Origin: Sphaerisporangium album
GTDB taxonomy: Bacteria; Actinomycetota; Actinomycetes; Streptosporangiales; Streptosporangiaceae
Assembly (NCBI RefSeq): GCF_003323745.1
Contig: NZ_QOIL01000007.1
Span: 62,001-126,000 of the forward strand
DNA: 64,000 bases
Direction of reading: 5' to 3'
Positions 1 to 8,015 of this stretch are shown here, in pieces. The position numbers and the translations under genes were made by a program. The number at the start of each line of letters is the position of its first letter. Position 1 is the first letter of the stretch. The notes below the pieces were generated by a model. It had not been told where the DNA came from. It did not search any database and saw nothing but the letters and a program-made list of their open reading frames with translations.

Positions 1-1520
1 TCGTTGTAGTACGCGCGGTTGTTGAACATCACGACCAGTAGCGGCAGCTCGTACCTGCTGGCCACCCAGAGCGCGCCCACGTCGAACATCAGGTCGCCGT
101 CGGGCTGCAGGTCGACCACCAGGCGGCCGGTACCCTTGTGGGCGAGGGCCACGCCCAGCGAGATGCCGATCTGGGTCGCCGTCCCGAGCTGCCGGCCGGG
201 GTGCCGGTGCGGGCGGTCGAAGTCCCAGGTACGCAGGGCCCATTCGGCGGCGGTTCCGGCGGTGAGCACCCAGTCGTGCTCCCGTACCACGTCCCAGACC
301 TCGGCGGCGAGCCGGGCGGTGGACACCGGTGTGTCCCCGGCCCGCTTGTCCGCGTCCCTTCGCCAGCCTTCCCAGGTGTCCCGGTGCAGGTCGCGCAGTT
401 CCTCGCGCCACCGTTCCCGCTGCGCCTGCCGCGACGGCGGCTCTTGCGCGAGGATGTTGCGGCACTCTTCCAGCAGCAGCGGCAGCACCACCGAGGTGTC
501 GGCGGTGACTTGCAGGTCGGTCGGGACCAGCTCGGCGTAGTCCTCGCTCCACGAGGAGATGCCCACGTCGTTGAAGCCCAGGTCGAGGATGGTGGTGCCA
601 GCGGCGAGGCGGGAGGTGATGCGCCGGGTGGCGGACTCCAGCCGCTGGGTCGCCTTGCCCATGTCCTTCACGTCGACGAACAGCACGGAGTCAGCGCGCT
701 CCAGCGTCGCCGAACCGGTCACGTTGAGCTCGTGCCGATTGGGGAAGTTCAGCCGCCAGTGGGTCTCGACCGCGCCGATCCCCACCTCCTCGGCCAGGCG
801 GACGAGGGTGTCGAAGGATTCCGGGTGCCTGCCCGGATGGCCGAGGACCATCACCGGGCGGTCGGCGGCGCACAACCGCTCCGCGAGGTCGCGCAGTGCC
901 GTCGGCTCGGGGCCCAGCGCCGAGGGCAGCGCGGCGAGGCGGTCCAGGTCGTGGAGGGGCACCTGGTTACTCACCCGGTCCTCCTGGAGACCGGCGTCGA
1001 GTGCGATGTAGACCGGACCGGCCGGTTGCTCGCGGGCGATCCGGTGGGCGCGGGCCAGGATGGCCGGGACCGAGGCGAGCGAGCGTGGCTCGTGGTCCCA
1101 CTTGGTGTAGGCGCGTACCGCTTCGCCCTGCACGTTGGCGGAGTGGATCCAGTCGATGTTGGGGCGGCGGCGGACGTGGTCGGCGGGGCCCGAGCCGCCC
1201 AGGACCAGGACCGGCGTGCGGTCGATGTAGGCGTAGTAGACGCCCATGGTGCCGTGCAGCAGCCCGACGAGGTCGTGCAGGATGACCGCCATCGGCTCGC
1301 CGGTCACCTTCGCGTAACCGTGTGCCACGCCCATCGCGATCTTCTCGTGCGGGCACTCGATCATGGTGATCTCGTCGCCGCCGTAGTTGACGAGCGAGTC
1401 GTGCAGGCCGCGGAACGACGAGCCGGGGTTCAGCGCGACGTACTTGAGGCCGAGCCCACGCAGCACGTCCACCATCACGTCCGAGCCCCAGACCGGCTCG
1501 GAGTAGGGCGCGTAGTTCAC
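1..1520 (-). CDS. Thiamine-diphosphate-dependent enzyme (acetolactate synthase / 2-oxo-acid decarboxylase type), 3' end cut by window edge
   Basis: About 506 residues are visible. The gene runs off the left edge inside the cofactor domain. The N-terminal PYR domain has an NPGSSFRGLHDS stretch and a HEK motif whose Glu (about residue 59) is the likely activator of the TPP aminopyrimidine. The C-terminal PP domain shows a QPDGD metal/diphosphate motif followed by NNRAYYN. Closest in style to acetolactate synthase, benzoylformate decarboxylase and other 2-oxo-acid enzymes; the substrate cannot be read. It is paralogous to the TPP enzyme at 2995-4770. The GTG start overlaps the stop of the aldehyde dehydrogenase gene as GTGA, so it is the sixth gene of an operon read leftward. 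A decarboxylase feeding an aldehyde to the neighbouring dehydrogenase is a reasonable inference. Confidence 0.85.
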   Translation of the reverse strand, partial: MNYAPYSEPVWGSDVMVDVLRGLGLKYVALNPGSSFRGLHDSLVNYGGDEITMIECPHEKIAMGVAHGYAKVTGEPMAVILHDLVGLLHGTMGVYYAYIDRTPVLVLGGSGPADHVRRRPNIDWIHSANVQGEAVRAYTKWDHEPRSLASVPAILARAHRIAREQPAGPVYIALDAGLQEDRVSNQVPLHDLDRLAALPSALGPEPTALRDLAERLCAADRPVMVLGHPGRHPESFDTLVRLAEEVGIGAVETHWRLNFPNRHELNVTGSATLERADSVLFVDVKDMGKATQRLESATRRITSRLAAGTTILDLGFNDVGISSWSEDYAELVPTDLQVTADTSVVLPLLLEECRNILAQEPPSRQAQRERWREELRDLHRDTWEGWRRDADKRAGDTPVSTARLAAEVWDVVREHDWVLTAGTAAEWALRTWDFDRPHRHPGRQLGTATQIGISLGVALAHKGTGRLVVDLQPDGDLMFDVGALWVASRYELPLLVVMFNNRAYYN

Positions 1521-2956
1521 CACAGGGTCACCGTCACGGTCTTCTCGCGGGTGTAGGACACCAGCTCCTCCAGACTGTTCTCTTTGCCAAGGCCGCTGCT
1601 CTTCCAGCCGCCGAAGGGTGTACCGGTCGGGCGCCTGCCGGTGCCGTTGACGTAGACGTAGCCCGCTTCCAGCGCGGCGGCGGTGCGGTGCGCCGCCGAC
1701 ACGTCCCGGGTCCAGACGTTGGCGGTCAGGCCGAGCGGGGTGTCGTTCGCCCGGCGCACCACGTCGTCGACGTCGCGCCAGGTGAGCAGGGACATGACCG
1801 GCCCGAAGATCTCCTCCCGGACGACGGTCATCGTGTCGTCGAGGTCGGTGAACAGGGTCGGCTCGACGAAGAAGCCACGCGACCGACCGACCGGGCGTCC
1901 GCCGCCGTACGCTACGGTGACGCCCTCCCGTCTGGCTGTGTCGAGGTATCCCAGGACCCGTTCGTAGTGGGCCCGGAAGGCGAGCGGCCCGACCTGGGTG
2001 TCCTCCCCCATCGGGTCGCCGATGCGCAGGCGGGCCAGTCGTTCGACGAGCGCGTCCTGGAACCGCCCGGCGATGTCGGCGTGCACGTACAGGCGGGAGG
2101 TGGAGCCGCACGACTGCCCGGCGCACCGGGCGATGTTCATTCCGGCGATGGCGGCCGTGGCGGCCCGGTCAACGTCCACGTCGGGGAAGACGATGAGCGG
2201 GTTCTTGCCGCCGAGTTCGAGGGTGACATGCTTGATCCCCTCCGCCGCGCCTCGGAGCACCGCACGGCCGGAGGAGACGGAGCCGGTGAAGGCGATCCGG
2301 TGCACGTCGGGGTGGGCGACCAGCGCGGCGCCAGCCGCCGTTCCGGTACCGGTGATCACGTTGAGCACGCCGGGGGGAAGTACCTCGGCGGCGATCCTGG
2401 CCAGTTCGAGCGCGGACAGCGACGACTGCTCGCCCGGCTTGAGCACGACGGTGTTGCCGGATGCGAGCGGCGCGGCGACCTTTCCCGCGGCGAACTTGAA
2501 CGGATGATTGAACGGCACGATCCGGGCCACCACCCCGTACGGCTCACGCACCGTGTACGACAGCGTGTCGGGTGCGGGCGGGGCTGTACTGCCCCGGGCT
2601 TCGGGCGCCAGGCCCGCGTAGTAGCCGATCTCGGCGGCCGCGCTGGTCACGTCGGCGCGCATACCGGCCAGCGGCAGACCGGCGTCGCGGACGTCGACGC
2701 GGGCCAGTTGTTCCGCCTCGTCCTCGATACGCCGGGCCAGCTCCCGCAGCATGACGCCACGGCGGGCCCAGCCGAGGTCGCGCCAGCCGGGGGCCGCCTC
2801 GCGGGCAGCGTCCACGGCGGCCTCGACGTCCGCCGCACTGGCGGCGGGAACGGTCGCGATGAGTTCTTCGCTGGTCGGGTCTACGGCCTCGATCCGATCT
2901 CTGGCATCCACCCAGGCGCCGCCGACGTACATCAGGCGGTGCGGCACATCGTTCAT
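1517..2956 (-). CDS. Aldehyde dehydrogenase (NAD(P)-dependent, ALDH superfamily)
   Basis: 479 residues, normal for the family. It oxidises an aldehyde to a carboxylate with NAD(P)+. Visible are the oxyanion Asn in PFNHPFKF (N150), the general-base Glu in LELGGK (E247) and the catalytic Cys in GQSCGS (C283). The upstream ATG at 2998 would overlap the preceding gene as ATGA, but the ATG at 2956 has a strong GGGAGG seven bases before it and begins where family similarity begins, so 2956 is preferred. It lies between two TPP-dependent enzymes, which suggests that it oxidises an aldehyde released by 2-oxo-acid decarboxylation in the island's pathway. The physiological substrate is unknown. Confidence 0.9.
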   Translation of the reverse strand: MNDVPHRLMYVGGAWVDARDRIEAVDPTSEELIATVPAASAADVEAAVDAAREAAPGWRDLGWARRGVMLRELARRIEDEAEQLARVDVRDAGLPLAGMRADVTSAAAEIGYYAGLAPEARGSTAPPAPDTLSYTVREPYGVVARIVPFNHPFKFAAGKVAAPLASGNTVVLKPGEQSSLSALELARIAAEVLPPGVLNVITGTGTAAGAALVAHPDVHRIAFTGSVSSGRAVLRGAAEGIKHVTLELGGKNPLIVFPDVDVDRAATAAIAGMNIARCAGQSCGSTSRLYVHADIAGRFQDALVERLARLRIGDPMGEDTQVGPLAFRAHYERVLGYLDTARREGVTVAYGGGRPVGRSRGFFVEPTLFTDLDDTMTVVREEIFGPVMSLLTWRDVDDVVRRANDTPLGLTANVWTRDVSAAHRTAAALEAGYVYVNGTGRRPTGTPFGGWKSSGLGKENSLEELVSYTREKTVTVTLW

Positions 2957-2994
2957 CGCGGAACCTCCCGACGCGAGGCCGGGCTCGGCCGGGC

Positions 2995-4770
2995 TCATCG
3001 GGGGGCCACCCGGGCGTGGACCACCGCAGTCGCGCCCTCGCGGACCGCCGCGAGCGCGTTCCGCAGCGCTGGACCCAAATCGTCCGGATCCTCGACGGGG
3101 CCAACGGCCCAGCAGCCGTACGAGCGGGCCAGCGCGGCGATGTCGACGGCCGGGTCCGCGATGCGCATGCCGATCCAGCTGTTCTCAGCCGGGCGGCCCC
3201 GCTCCTTCGCCACCTCCGCCTGGTGCGGCTCGTCGTTGTAGAAGGAGCTGTTGTCGTTGACCACGATGAGGGCCGGTATCCGGTAGTGGGTGGCGGTCCA
3301 CAGCGCACCGGCGGCCATCAGCAGGTCGCCGTCGCCGATGATGCCGACGGCGAGCTGGCCCCGGTCGCGGGCGGCGAGCGCTCCGCCGATCAGTGCTCCG
3401 GGCCCGTAGCCGACGCCGCCGCCCCCGGAGTGGCCGAGGTAGGAGCCCGCGCCCGGTAGCTGCCAGAGCCCTTCCGGCCAGGTCCGGGTGTTGCGCAGGC
3501 AGAGCAGGTGGTCGACGTCGCGGACCGCCTGCCACACCTCGCCGACGAGCCGGGCCGGAGAGATGCGCCGGTCCCCCCAGCGGGCCTCGACGGCCTCGCG
3601 TTGCCGGCGTCGCAGCCGGGCCGCGCGCTCGCGCACGGCCTCACGGCGGGCCGCTGCGGCGGCCGGTTTCACCCGGTCGGCGAGCGCGTCGAGCAACATC
3701 CGCAGACCGAGCAGCGGATCGCTGAGCAGCGCGATGTCACGCGGGTACGGCGCGGCGCCGGTGTTGCTCCAGGAACGCAGGCCGAGGTCACCGTGGGACA
3801 GGTCGATGACCACCCGGGCGTCCGCCGAGTGTTCGGGTCCGCCGTGGCGCGGACCACGCGGACGCGGGTTCAACATCGTGGCCGGGTCGACGACGTCGAC
3901 GGCCAGGACGACGTCGGCCTCGTCGATGACGCCCCGGTCACCCGTGCAGTTCTGCGGGTGGGCGGTCGGGAGCGCGGTCACGTTGCGGTCGTCGTGGTAG
4001 GCCGCGCCGAGCAGCTCCACCAGCGCGGCCAGCAGCGGGGTCGCGGCCGGGTCGAGCGCGACCCGCCCGGCGATCACGACGGGGCGCTCGGCGGCGGCGA
4101 GGGCGTTCGCCGCCTCTTCCAGGATGGCCGGATCCGGTCCGAAGGCCGGTGCGGGAAGGTACGCGCGGGGGCCGGGCAGGGGTGGAACCACGTCCAGGCG
4201 TTCCTCCTGGCCACCGGCGTCCAGCGAGACGTACGCCGGACCGCGCGGTGCCGACAGCGCCCGCTGCCGGGCCCGCAGCAGGTCGGCGGCGAACGCCCCG
4301 GCCGTGGCAGGTTCGGCGTCCCAGACCACGAAGTGGCGGACCAGCTCCGCCTGGGTGGTGGCGGAGTGGATCCAGTCGACGGCGCGGCGCAGCGCCGGGT
4401 CGGCCGGGCCACTGCCGCCGAGCAGCAGCAGCGGTGTGCGGTCGCACCAGGCGTTGTAGACGGCCATCGAGGCATGCATCAATCCGACGAGGTCGTGCAC
4501 GGCGGCCACGCCGAGCCGTCCGGTGGCCTTGGACCAGCCGTGGGCGAGCGAGACCGCGATCTCCTCGTGCAGGCAGAGCAGCAGCTGCGGGTTCCGGTTG
4601 CCGCCGTGGTTGACGACCGAGTCGTGCAGACCCCGGAAGGACGAGCCGGGGTTCATCGGCAGGTACGGCACGTCGAGCGCGTGCAGCAGGTCGACGACGA
4701 TGTCACTGCCCCAGCCCGGTAGCCCCCGCGTCGGCGGCAGGCCCTCCGGCCGCTCCACGTCGGGGTTCAT
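2995..4770 (-). CDS. Thiamine-diphosphate-dependent enzyme, paralogue of the gene at 1-1520
   Basis: 591 residues. The PYR domain carries the NPGSSFRGLHDS stretch shared with its paralogue and a HEE motif with the catalytic Glu at about residue 69. The C-terminal domain has a canonical GDGD motif followed 20-odd residues later by NDNSSFYND for Mg-TPP binding. An open frame continues upstream of the gene, but the ATG at 4770 overlaps the ATPase stop as ATGA and marks where homology starts. Two paralogues in one operon could form a hetero-oligomer or act on successive 2-oxo acids; the sequence does not decide. It is flanked by a TRIP13-like ATPase upstream and the aldehyde dehydrogenase downstream. 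Confidence 0.87.
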   Translation of the reverse strand: MNPDVERPEGLPPTRGLPGWGSDIVVDLLHALDVPYLPMNPGSSFRGLHDSVVNHGGNRNPQLLLCLHEEIAVSLAHGWSKATGRLGVAAVHDLVGLMHASMAVYNAWCDRTPLLLLGGSGPADPALRRAVDWIHSATTQAELVRHFVVWDAEPATAGAFAADLLRARQRALSAPRGPAYVSLDAGGQEERLDVVPPLPGPRAYLPAPAFGPDPAILEEAANALAAAERPVVIAGRVALDPAATPLLAALVELLGAAYHDDRNVTALPTAHPQNCTGDRGVIDEADVVLAVDVVDPATMLNPRPRGPRHGGPEHSADARVVIDLSHGDLGLRSWSNTGAAPYPRDIALLSDPLLGLRMLLDALADRVKPAAAAARREAVRERAARLRRRQREAVEARWGDRRISPARLVGEVWQAVRDVDHLLCLRNTRTWPEGLWQLPGAGSYLGHSGGGGVGYGPGALIGGALAARDRGQLAVGIIGDGDLLMAAGALWTATHYRIPALIVVNDNSSFYNDEPHQAEVAKERGRPAENSWIGMRIADPAVDIAALARSYGCWAVGPVEDPDDLGPALRNALAAVREGATAVVHARVAPR

Positions 4771-5636
4771 ACCGCCACCGCCAGGATGTCGTCGGCGGTG
4801 AGGCGTTCGGGATCGGCGGCCAGGTCGGGCCGCCGCGCCACGGCGGCGAGCACGGTCTTGCGCATCCGGCGGCCGTCGTATCCGGCGCAGGCGGTGGCGA
4901 GCTTGGCGTGCAGTGGCGTGTCCTCGGCCAGCGGCCGCAACCCCGGCCAAAGGGTGGCGAGTTCGGCCAGCGACGAGGCGACGATGCGGGCGAGGACGTC
5001 GGTGTCGGGCAGGTCGAGCTCCAGTACCAGGTCGGCGCGGGACAGGAACGCCTCGTCGACGGCCCCGGTGAGGTTGGTGGTGGCGAGCAGCAGCAGGTGG
5101 GGGCACGCGTCGCGGAGCAGATCGAGACCGGCCAGGACGGCGTCGGTGGCGCGGTGCACGTCGACCGGGTTGGTCTCGAAGGACGCGGCGCTCCGGCGTA
5201 CGGCGAGGGCTTCCACCTCGTCGACGAGCACCACGGTGTGCGGGCGGCGGGCGGCGAGTTCGGGCAGGGTCTCGGTGAAGAGCCGCCGGACGGCGCGCTG
5301 GCTCTCGCCGAGCATTTCGCTGGGGAGCGAATGCGGGTCGATCTCCACGAACGTGGTGGCGCCACGGGCGGCGACCGCGACGGCCGCCGCCTGGGCCAGG
5401 CCCTGGCACAGGGTCGTCTTGCCGGTGCCCGGTGGCCCGGAGAGGACCACCAGGCCGTGCGGCGGCCCGGAGAGCGACCGGAGCGCCCGCCCGTGGCGCA
5501 GCACGAGGACGGCGGTGCCGAGCAGGCGCTCCTTCGTCCCCGGTGGGACGATCATCGAGTCCCAGGGCCCGTCGTGGTGGTCGGCGGGCAGGGCGTGGAT
5601 GCCGCTGATTCCCGGCGGCAAGCGGAGGTCGGCCAC
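4767..5636 (-). CDS. TRIP13/Pch2-like AAA+ ATPase
   Basis: 289 residues from a GTG lying three bases after the cupin gene's stop. Walker A is GPPGTGKT (67-74), followed by TLCQGLAQ; Walker B is VVLVDE with D139/E140, extended as DEVEAL; sensor 1 is N188 in ATTN; R200 in SRAD is a probable arginine finger; a sensor-2 like GRRMRK lies at 255-260. The block order and flanking words (HSL..E, DEVEAL, AVLAGLD, ATTN...AF..RADL) match TRIP13/Pch2 rather than MoxR, CbbX or FtsH. TRIP13 family hexamers unfold HORMA-domain partners; bacterial members (Cap6) are known from CBASS defence. No HORMA, CD-NTase or effector gene is in this window, and the gene is fused by tight spacing to metabolic genes. It may act as a dedicated remodeller of a neighbouring enzyme (inference). 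Confidence 0.85.
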   Translation of the reverse strand: MADLRLPPGISGIHALPADHHDGPWDSMIVPPGTKERLLGTAVLVLRHGRALRSLSGPPHGLVVLSGPPGTGKTTLCQGLAQAAAVAVAARGATTFVEIDPHSLPSEMLGESQRAVRRLFTETLPELAARRPHTVVLVDEVEALAVRRSAASFETNPVDVHRATDAVLAGLDLLRDACPHLLLLATTNLTGAVDEAFLSRADLVLELDLPDTDVLARIVASSLAELATLWPGLRPLAEDTPLHAKLATACAGYDGRRMRKTVLAAVARRPDLAADPERLTADDILAVAV

Positions 5637-5639
5637 GGG

Positions 5640-6707
5640 TCAGGGCCAGGTCGGGCGCTGCGGCGCGGGCCAGTCCACGGTGCCGGGATCGCCGGCCTGC
5701 CGATCGCGGATGTGCGTCGGCGGCTCCTCGAAGAGCACGATCGGGTCGCACAGCGCCCGCATCGTTTCGAGCAGGCTGTCGAACATGTGGATCCGCACCA
5801 CCTTCGCGGTGCGTTCCGGGTCGTCGTTGAAGTGCTGGTGCCACAGGAAGTGGTCGACGACGATGAGGTCACCCTTGCGCCACGGGTGCACCGTGCCGCC
5901 TTCCGGCTCGGTGCCCAGGTAGGTGTGGCCCTGCCCCTCCAGTACGTACAGCCACGCCTCGCCGGGGTGGCGGTGCATGGACTGTCCACGGTGCGGGGCG
6001 ATTTCGAACATCGCCATGGTGATGCCCGACGCCTGGTAGCCGATGGCACGGTCGAGTAGGAAGGTGGTACGCGTGCCGCGCGGGGTGTTGACGAGTTCGA
6101 GATCGTCCCAGCTGGTGTGCAGCCGTCCGGCACGGCGGGTGGACTGCTCGCGGCCGAGCCTGCGGACCCGTCGCGCGTACGGGTCATCACCGTCGAGGTT
6201 CGCGGTGAACTCGGGCCGTGGCGGCAGGTCCCGGTACGGGGTGTGCCCGGCGTCTTCCACGAGTGACATGCCCATGGTGGCGAGCAGCGGTTCGCTGGAG
6301 AAGGTGAGGTAGCGCGCGTTCGCGGATCCGTCGTTGCCGGTGCGGTGCCAGGCCCAGGCGGGGAGGTGCAGCGAGTCGCCGGGCCCCCATTCGATGCGCT
6401 GCCCGTCGATCTCCGTCCATCCGTGGCCGGCGACGACCAGGACCATGGCGTCCCACGAGTGCCGGTGGACGGTGGTGACGGTGCCGGGCGCGAACTCGTG
6501 GGCGAGGGCGTCCATGGTCCGGGTGGGACGGTCGCCGTCAGCCCCGACGTAGACGCCGATGCGGCTGCCGCGTGAACTGTCGTGCAGGGTGACGTCGGCG
6601 AGGGACACCACGTCCCGGCGGTTGCTCCGCCAGTCCTCAATGAACTTCGCCCGGCGGGTCTTCTGTACCTCGTAGTGGCTGACGCCGGTCGTCGTCCGCG
6701 TGGTCAC
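5640..6707 (-). CDS. Double-cupin protein B (bicupin, gentisate-dioxygenase-like fold)
   Basis: 355 residues. Two cupin barrels are visible. The first has VHRHSWDAMVLVVAG and a later WAWHRTG; the second has MHRHPGEAWLYVLEG and a later FLWHQHFND. Both keep the His/Glu pattern that binds Fe or Mn. Bicupins include gentisate and 1-hydroxy-2-naphthoate ring-cleaving dioxygenases, so ring cleavage is a candidate role, but isomerase or non-catalytic roles are not excluded. The GTG start at 6707 is chosen because GGAGG lies seven bases upstream; an open frame continues further but has no such signal. It is followed directly by the TRIP13-like ATPase and preceded by cupin A with a 106-base gap holding a possible operator. 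Confidence 0.83.
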   Translation of the reverse strand: MTTRTTTGVSHYEVQKTRRAKFIEDWRSNRRDVVSLADVTLHDSSRGSRIGVYVGADGDRPTRTMDALAHEFAPGTVTTVHRHSWDAMVLVVAGHGWTEIDGQRIEWGPGDSLHLPAWAWHRTGNDGSANARYLTFSSEPLLATMGMSLVEDAGHTPYRDLPPRPEFTANLDGDDPYARRVRRLGREQSTRRAGRLHTSWDDLELVNTPRGTRTTFLLDRAIGYQASGITMAMFEIAPHRGQSMHRHPGEAWLYVLEGQGHTYLGTEPEGGTVHPWRKGDLIVVDHFLWHQHFNDDPERTAKVVRIHMFDSLLETMRALCDPIVLFEEPPTHIRDRQAGDPGTVDWPAPQRPTWP

Positions 6708-6720
6708 GAAAGTACCTCCA

Positions 6721-6733
6721 ATGGACTTACCAA
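6721..6733. promoter_or_regulatory. Candidate FadR/GntR-type operator copy 1
   Basis: ATGGACTTACCAA (TTGGTAAGTCCAT on the minus strand) matches the TGGTnnnnCCA-like palindrome found before other units of this island. It abuts the Shine-Dalgarno sequence of cupin B, so a bound repressor could block transcription into, or initiation at, the downstream half of the operon. One of five similar sites; the match is imperfect. Confidence 0.4.
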
Positions 6734-6813
6734 AACGGTCGGCCGCCCGGCGACGGCCGTCAGCGAATCCACCGTGGCGTCCGCGCGCAACCAGTCGTCG
6801 TACCCCAGTGTGG

Positions 6814-7824
6814 TCAGGCCGAAGTGCCCCCCGGCCGGTCGGAGGCCGGCTCGAAGTAGTGCACAGTGTCGTAGCCGAGGTGCTTGAAGACGCGGTTCTG
6901 CGCGTTGAACAGGCGCAACGGGGTGCCGTCGGCGGCGAACAGCTGGCAGACGTGGTTCTGCGGGACGTACAGGGTGTCGCCGCGCGTGATCTCGTACCGC
7001 TTGGGCTCCAGCGCGATGCGGGCGTAGTACTTCTCCGCGATCTCGGCCTCGACCTCCCACTGCAGGGCGTAGCCGGAGCCGTCCAGGACGTAGTACACCT
7101 CGTCGGCCATCTTCCAGTACTTGCCGCTGTGGCCACCGGCCGGGATGTCCAGCTCGAAGGCGTCGGTGCTGAAGATGCGCCCGTCGGTGCGGTCCGGCGA
7201 GGCCATGACGCGAACCCGGCCCAGCGTGGTGTCCTCCCAGACCGTGTCGGCGGGTGAGATGACCTTCTTGCGGTCCAGCACGCCCGGCGTCCAGATCCGC
7301 GACCAGTCCTCGCGCGGGCCGAACTCCTCCGGGCGGTCGATCGGCCCGGAGCGTCCCTGCTGGATCAAGCCCATGAACATCCAGGTGCACTTCGCCTTCA
7401 CCACCAGCGCGACGGCCCGCTCCGGATAGGGGTTGAAGTGCCGGTGCACCGAGTCGGTGTGTACGTAGACGAGGTCGTCCTTCGCCCAGTCATAGCGCTG
7501 GTCGTCGTGGATCTCATAGCCGCGCCCCTCGAGGATGTAGAAGGCGGCCTCGTTCTGGTGGCCGTGGCCGTGATTGGACGACTCGGGCGGCAGCTCGACG
7601 AAGTGGACCTGGATCGTCTGGGTGAGGAACTCCTCGTCGCCTGGGCCGATGCGCCACCAGGTGCGGCTCTTCTCGCTGTCACCGGAGTGCCCCACCTTCG
7701 CGTCGTCCACGACGACGCTGTCGTCGCGGACCCGGTCCACGGCGAGCTGGCGGCTGCGGAACTCGCCGAGGCCGTAGGTCTGCGACGTCAGGCCGCGTAC
7801 GAAAACACGTCCACTCTTTCCCAA
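6814..7824 (-). CDS. Double-cupin protein A (bicupin)
   Basis: 336 residues. The first cupin motif is HGHGHQNEAAFYILEG (about 85-100) with a later HRHFN; the second is GGHSGKYWKMADEVYYVLDG with a later PQNHVCQLF. The metal-binding His/Glu pattern is well kept in barrel 1 and partly in barrel 2. It is the first gene of the leftward operon cupin A - cupin B - TRIP13-like ATPase - TPP enzyme - aldehyde dehydrogenase - TPP enzyme. It is related to but clearly distinct from cupin B, so the two may form a hetero-oligomer or act in sequence. Proposed role: aromatic ring-cleavage or tautomerisation step. The exact reaction is not recognised. Confidence 0.83.
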   Translation of the reverse strand: MGKSGRVFVRGLTSQTYGLGEFRSRQLAVDRVRDDSVVVDDAKVGHSGDSEKSRTWWRIGPGDEEFLTQTIQVHFVELPPESSNHGHGHQNEAAFYILEGRGYEIHDDQRYDWAKDDLVYVHTDSVHRHFNPYPERAVALVVKAKCTWMFMGLIQQGRSGPIDRPEEFGPREDWSRIWTPGVLDRKKVISPADTVWEDTTLGRVRVMASPDRTDGRIFSTDAFELDIPAGGHSGKYWKMADEVYYVLDGSGYALQWEVEAEIAEKYYARIALEPKRYEITRGDTLYVPQNHVCQLFAADGTPLRLFNAQNRVFKHLGYDTVHYFEPASDRPGGTSA

Positions 7825-7882
7825 TGCCCTCTCCCATTCCTCATCGACCGCGCTCGTATCGCAGCTCGATCGGACTGGGCGA

Positions 7883-7895
7883 ATGGTATAACCGT
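7883..7895. promoter_or_regulatory. Candidate FadR/GntR-type operator copy 2
   Basis: ATGGTATAACCGT, a near-palindrome of the ATGGTnnnACCAT type. It lies 59 bases upstream of the cupin A start. A further half-site-like TCTACCA follows at once. Confidence 0.45.
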
Positions 7896-7965
7896 TCTAC
7901 CAGACGTGGCAAGGTCGGCCGTATTCGCCCACCGGCGCTATCGACGCGAGTTCCGTTATGGTTAT

Positions 7966-7978
7966 ATGGTTAGTCCAT
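7966..7978. promoter_or_regulatory. Candidate FadR/GntR-type operator copy 3
   Basis: ATGGTTAGTCCAT is a palindrome with outer arms ATGG/CCAT. It lies about 40 bases upstream of the ferredoxin GTG start, a position expected to overlap its promoter or transcription start. Confidence 0.5.
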
Positions 7979-8015
7979 TGGCTGTATGATCCGGCGCTGC
8001 GAAAGGACTGTGATA

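Larger units (their letters stand above)
7825..8015. promoter_or_regulatory. Divergent promoter region between cupin A operon and ferredoxin operon
   Basis: 191 bases, clearly more AT-rich than the flanking genes, serving cupin A (minus) and the ferredoxin (plus). It contains two palindromic candidate operators at 7883-7895 and 7966-7978, fitting joint control of both operons by one regulator. Exact -10 and -35 boxes were not assigned. Confidence 0.55.

Noticed and set aside
1-40. Loss of the GDG cofactor motif in the truncated TPP enzyme (QPDGD)
   Set aside because: The Asp and the downstream NN are kept, and a QPDGD form occurs in related TPP enzymes, so inactivity cannot be claimed.
4767-5636. 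CBASS defence island around the TRIP13-like ATPase
   Set aside because: No CD-NTase, HORMA, Cap2/Cap3 or nuclease/phospholipase effector is seen within the window, and the flanks are metabolic.
2995-5844. A 949-codon open frame covering the second TPP enzyme and DNA opposite in frame to the ATPase
   Set aside because: The first ~360 codons are Arg/Pro/Ala-rich noise overlapping the TRIP13-like gene; the real TPP gene starts at ATG 4770 with an ATGA overlap.
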